A DNA stretch of 64,000 nucleotides, from NCBI RefSeq assembly GCF_900110505.1, contig NZ_FODZ01000004.1, forward strand, positions 185,314 through 249,313, in the 5' to 3' direction. Position numbers and translations under genes: made by a program. The notes below the pieces were generated by a model. The model made no database searches, was not told the DNA's origin, and worked only from the letters and a program-made list of their open reading frames with translations. Positions 61,575 through 64,000 of the stretch are shown here, piece after piece. This DNA is from Luteibacter sp. UNC138MFCol5.1. Its GTDB lineage: Bacteria > Pseudomonadota > Gammaproteobacteria > Xanthomonadales > Rhodanobacteraceae. Numbering within the stretch: the first letter of the stretch is position 1; each line of letters begins with the position of its first letter.

Positions 61575-63767
61575 TCACAGATCGAACGATGCCGACACGT
61601 AGAACGTGCGCGGCTGGCCCTGGGTCAGGTAGCCGCCATTGGCCGAGGCCCAGTAACCCTTGTTGGTGACGTTCTGGACGGTGAGGCGGAAGGTGACCGG
61701 TACGCCTTCCAGGTGCGCGGTGGTGCGCGCGCCGATGTCGTACGTCGTCCAGGCCGGCACCTTGAGGTCGTTCGCGTTGTCGAGGTACTGCTTGCCGGTA
61801 CGGACCGCGCGGGCGCTCAGCGTGATGTCCGGGGTGTGCGGCACGTCCCACTCCACGCCGGCATTGGCCTGGAAGCGCGGCACGCCGATGGCGTCCTTTC
61901 CGTCCGTGAGGCCCGCCTGCGTCTTCACCTGTTCCGGACGCACGTAGTTCACGCCACCCAGCAGGCGGACGCTCTCCACGGGCTGGCCGAAGAAGCTCCA
62001 CTCGACGCCGCGGTTGCGCTGTTCGCCGGCGACGACGTACGTGTTGGTGGTGGCGTCCACGTAGGCGCTGGGCTGCTTGATCTGGAAGAGCGCGAGGCTG
62101 CTGCCGAAGCTGCCAGCATCCCACTTCACGCCGACCTCGTTCTGCTTCGACTTGTACGGCGCGAACACCTGGCCGGCGTTAGTCACGGGCAGGCTGTTGA
62201 ACGTCAGCGGCGCCTCGCCGCCCTGGGTCAGGGCCTCGATGTGGTTGGCGTACACCGACCACTGCTCGGCGAAGCGATAGTTCACGCCGATCACCGGCGT
62301 GGTCGCGTACTGCTCGTACTCCGAGTTCTTCGCTCCCGGGCTGCCGTAGTCGTAACCCAGCACGTGGAGCTTCTGGCGACGGGCGCCGAGGGTCACTTCG
62401 AGCATGTCGCCCATGAAGCCGAGCGTGTCGGAGACGGCCAGGCTGCGCAGCTGCGTGCGCCCGGTCACGCCGGGATCGGCGATGGGCCCGATGTCGTAGA
62501 TGAAACCCGGCGCCGGCACGTACGTCGGGGCGTAGATGTTCGTCTCGATGGCACCGAACGCCGACCCCGCGTACGCGGCCTTCTTGCGGAAGGTCAGCGC
62601 CGAGAAACCGACGTTCACGCGGTGCGTGACCTCGCCTGTGTCGAAACGCGCGTTGAAACCGGCTTCGCCGGTGGCCGTGTCCGCGATGTACGGCACCGTG
62701 AACCGGTACTCGGTCGCCGCGCCGGCGACGTTCGCGAGCGTCGGGCTGACGTAGTCGCCGAACTCGTTGCCGTGGTGCGCGCCGGCGGCCACGTATCCCG
62801 TGAGCCAGGGCGCGAAGTCGTATTCGGCGCGTACCACGCCGAAGGTGTCCTCGAGCGACGAGTTGGACCACGGCTGCGCGTAGTTGGTCTTCGCCGACGG
62901 AGCGCGCGGCACGCGGGTGATCGCTCCGGGATACACGACGGCGCGACCACCGGTGATCACCTGTTTCTGATAGCCGACGTCGGTGGTGATGCGCAGGTTC
63001 TCGCCGCGGTAGTCGAACGCGACGGAGGCGGCGGTGACACGGCGCTGTTCGCCGTCCACGGCCGTGCCGCCGTCGCGATGCACCGCGTTCACGCGGATGC
63101 CGTATTCCTTGTTGGCTCCGAAACGGCGGCCGACGTCGACGCTGCCGCCGACCTGGCTGTCGCTGCCCCAGTCGAGGCCGATGCGGGTGATCGGGGCGTC
63201 CTCGGCACGCTTCGGCGCGATGTTGATGTTGCCGCCGATGCCCGAACCCGACGGCGTGATGCCGTTGAGGAACGCGCTGGCACCTTTAAAGACCTCGACG
63301 CGGCTGACGAGCTCCGGGGCGAGCAGCTGGCGGGGCAGCAGGCCGTACAAACCGTCGAACGCGATGTCGTCGCTGTAGATCTGGAAGCCGCGGATCGTGA
63401 ACACCTGCGAGAAGTTGCCGTAGCCGTTGCCGACGCGCACCGCCGGATCGTTGCTGACCACGTCCCCGAGCGAGCGCGCCTGCTGGTTGCGGATCAGCGT
63501 GTCCGTGTAGCTTGTGATCGCGAAGGGGACGTTCATCGCGTCCTGATTTCCCAGTACGCCGAACCGACCGCCACGCGCCACCTGGCCGCCGGCATACGCG
63601 GCGGTGGGCGGCGCCACGTTCGCCTCCACCTGCACGCCCGACAGGGTCGTCATGTTGTCGCGCTTCTGCGGATCGGCGACGTCCGGCGCCTCGGCGGCAT
63701 GAGCGACGCAGGCGACCGAAAGGGCCGTGAGGACGGAAAGGGCGAGGGTGCTAAGGCGAAACGTCAT
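61575..63767 (-). CDS. TonB-dependent siderophore receptor
   Basis: A 730-residue outer-membrane receptor. It has an N-terminal signal (TLALSVLTALSVACVAHA), a plug domain (DAMNVPFAITSYTDTLIRNQ, GFQIYSDDIAFDGLYGLL, VEVFKGASAFLNG) and a 22-strand barrel ending in the aromatic F-D-L tail. No separate TonB box was scored but the N-terminal 60 residues are in the right place. FhuA/FecA-class ligands such as hydroxamate or citrate siderophores are likely. Start 63767 is preferred over the codon seven residues upstream. Preceded by a Fur-like site. Confidence 0.95.
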   Translation of the reverse strand: MTFRLSTLALSVLTALSVACVAHAAEAPDVADPQKRDNMTTLSGVQVEANVAPPTAAYAGGQVARGGRFGVLGNQDAMNVPFAITSYTDTLIRNQQARSLGDVVSNDPAVRVGNGYGNFSQVFTIRGFQIYSDDIAFDGLYGLLPRQLLAPELVSRVEVFKGASAFLNGITPSGSGIGGNINIAPKRAEDAPITRIGLDWGSDSQVGGSVDVGRRFGANKEYGIRVNAVHRDGGTAVDGEQRRVTAASVAFDYRGENLRITTDVGYQKQVITGGRAVVYPGAITRVPRAPSAKTNYAQPWSNSSLEDTFGVVRAEYDFAPWLTGYVAAGAHHGNEFGDYVSPTLANVAGAATEYRFTVPYIADTATGEAGFNARFDTGEVTHRVNVGFSALTFRKKAAYAGSAFGAIETNIYAPTYVPAPGFIYDIGPIADPGVTGRTQLRSLAVSDTLGFMGDMLEVTLGARRQKLHVLGYDYGSPGAKNSEYEQYATTPVIGVNYRFAEQWSVYANHIEALTQGGEAPLTFNSLPVTNAGQVFAPYKSKQNEVGVKWDAGSFGSSLALFQIKQPSAYVDATTNTYVVAGEQRNRGVEWSFFGQPVESVRLLGGVNYVRPEQVKTQAGLTDGKDAIGVPRFQANAGVEWDVPHTPDITLSARAVRTGKQYLDNANDLKVPAWTTYDIGARTTAHLEGVPVTFRLTVQNVTNKGYWASANGGYLTQGQPRTFYVSASFDL

Positions 63768-63796
63768 GAAAGATCCCGAGGGCGGCAAGGGCCCTG

Positions 63797-63814
63797 AATG
63801 CGAATGTAAATGAG
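63797..63814 (-). promoter_or_regulatory. Fur-box-like triple AATGNN hexamers
   Basis: AATGCG-AATGTA-AATGAG are three head-to-tail hexamers (63797-63814) 30 bp upstream of the TonB receptor start, matching the hexamer-repeat form of Fur boxes. It would make the receptor/PPTase unit iron-repressed. Confidence 0.55.
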
Positions 63815-63876
63815 AACCGGTCGCAAGTATGACGTAGATTTAACGTCGCGGCCACCGATTGCCGCAGCGCCCCCCC

Positions 63877-63982
63877 GTGGGAGCGCGCCCGGGCGCGACA
63901 GCCTTTCGCGCCGGTCCCGAATCTGGCGCGCCGGCCTGTGAACCGCGGCGAGAAGCTGTCGCGGCCGGGTCCGCTCCCACCT
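63877..63982. repeat. Inverted REP pair (BIME-like)
   Basis: GTGGGAGCGCGCCCGGGCGCGAC (63877 on) and, inverted, AGAAGCTGTCGCGG...CCGCTCCCAC (63951-63982) form a divergent REP pair at the window end, 110 bp upstream of the TonB receptor. The intervening 50 bp has no gene. Confidence 0.7.
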
Positions 63983-64000
63983 GGCTGGCCAGGCGATGCC

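Noticed and set aside
61713..63797. 694-codon ORF antisense to the TonB receptor
   Set aside because: Antisense shadow caused by high GC; its protein has no recognisable domains and the receptor frame is certain.

Overview
The window is high-GC bacterial chromosome from a gammaproteobacterium, most likely the Rhodanobacteraceae/Xanthomonadaceae side (Luteibacter/Dyella-like). This rests on gene content and protein flavour (rhodanese-first MoeB/ThiF protein, RcsB-like regulator beside an Hpt protein, LytS/LytTR pairs, GTGGGAGC-type REP elements), not on a marker gene; no rRNA or tRNA was seen. Genes are dense, and divergent regulator/enzyme pairs are common.

Layout. 0-7.3 kb is core housekeeping: the 3' part of der, a rhodanese-MoeB/ThiF fusion, a GNAT gene, a 104-bp tandem REP array, folD, guaB (with a clear promoter and terminator) and guaA. 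7.3-37 kb is an accessory detoxification/efflux region with ten transcription factors (TetR x2, MarR, AraC, MocR/PdxR, XRE and four LysR), each next to a small redox, hydrolytic or transport gene: SDRs, NAD-epimerases, aldo/keto reductases, an Old Yellow Enzyme, an azoreductase, alpha/beta hydrolases, an amidohydrolase, an MFS exporter and an RND pump without an outer-membrane partner. Several intergenic regions hold perfect palindromes or helically phased repeats that look like the operators of these regulators.

37-53 kb returns to conserved functions: tag, tadA, a sirtuin, an Hpt protein opposite an RcsB-like regulator, pgm, yjjX, zwf, msrB-msrA, a LytS/LytTR two-component pair, a serine hydrolase, gph, and a TetR/EmrB-type efflux pair. 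53-58 kb has a thioredoxin-like exported protein lacking its resolving cysteine, a small exported protein of unknown function, a second LytS/LytTR pair, an archaeal-style (COG2521-like) methyltransferase and a Tat-exported hydrolase.

The most notable gene is at 58063-58896. It closely resembles the stand-alone peptide-backbone alpha-N-methyltransferases of split borosin RiPP pathways (SonM of Shewanella; the methyltransferase domain of fungal OphMA). No conventional precursor with a borosin-binding domain was found beside it; only a 28-codon ORF lies between it and a TPR-GGDEF gene. The window ends with a phosphopantetheinyl transferase and a Fur-box-preceded TonB siderophore receptor, which look like one iron-regulated transcription unit.
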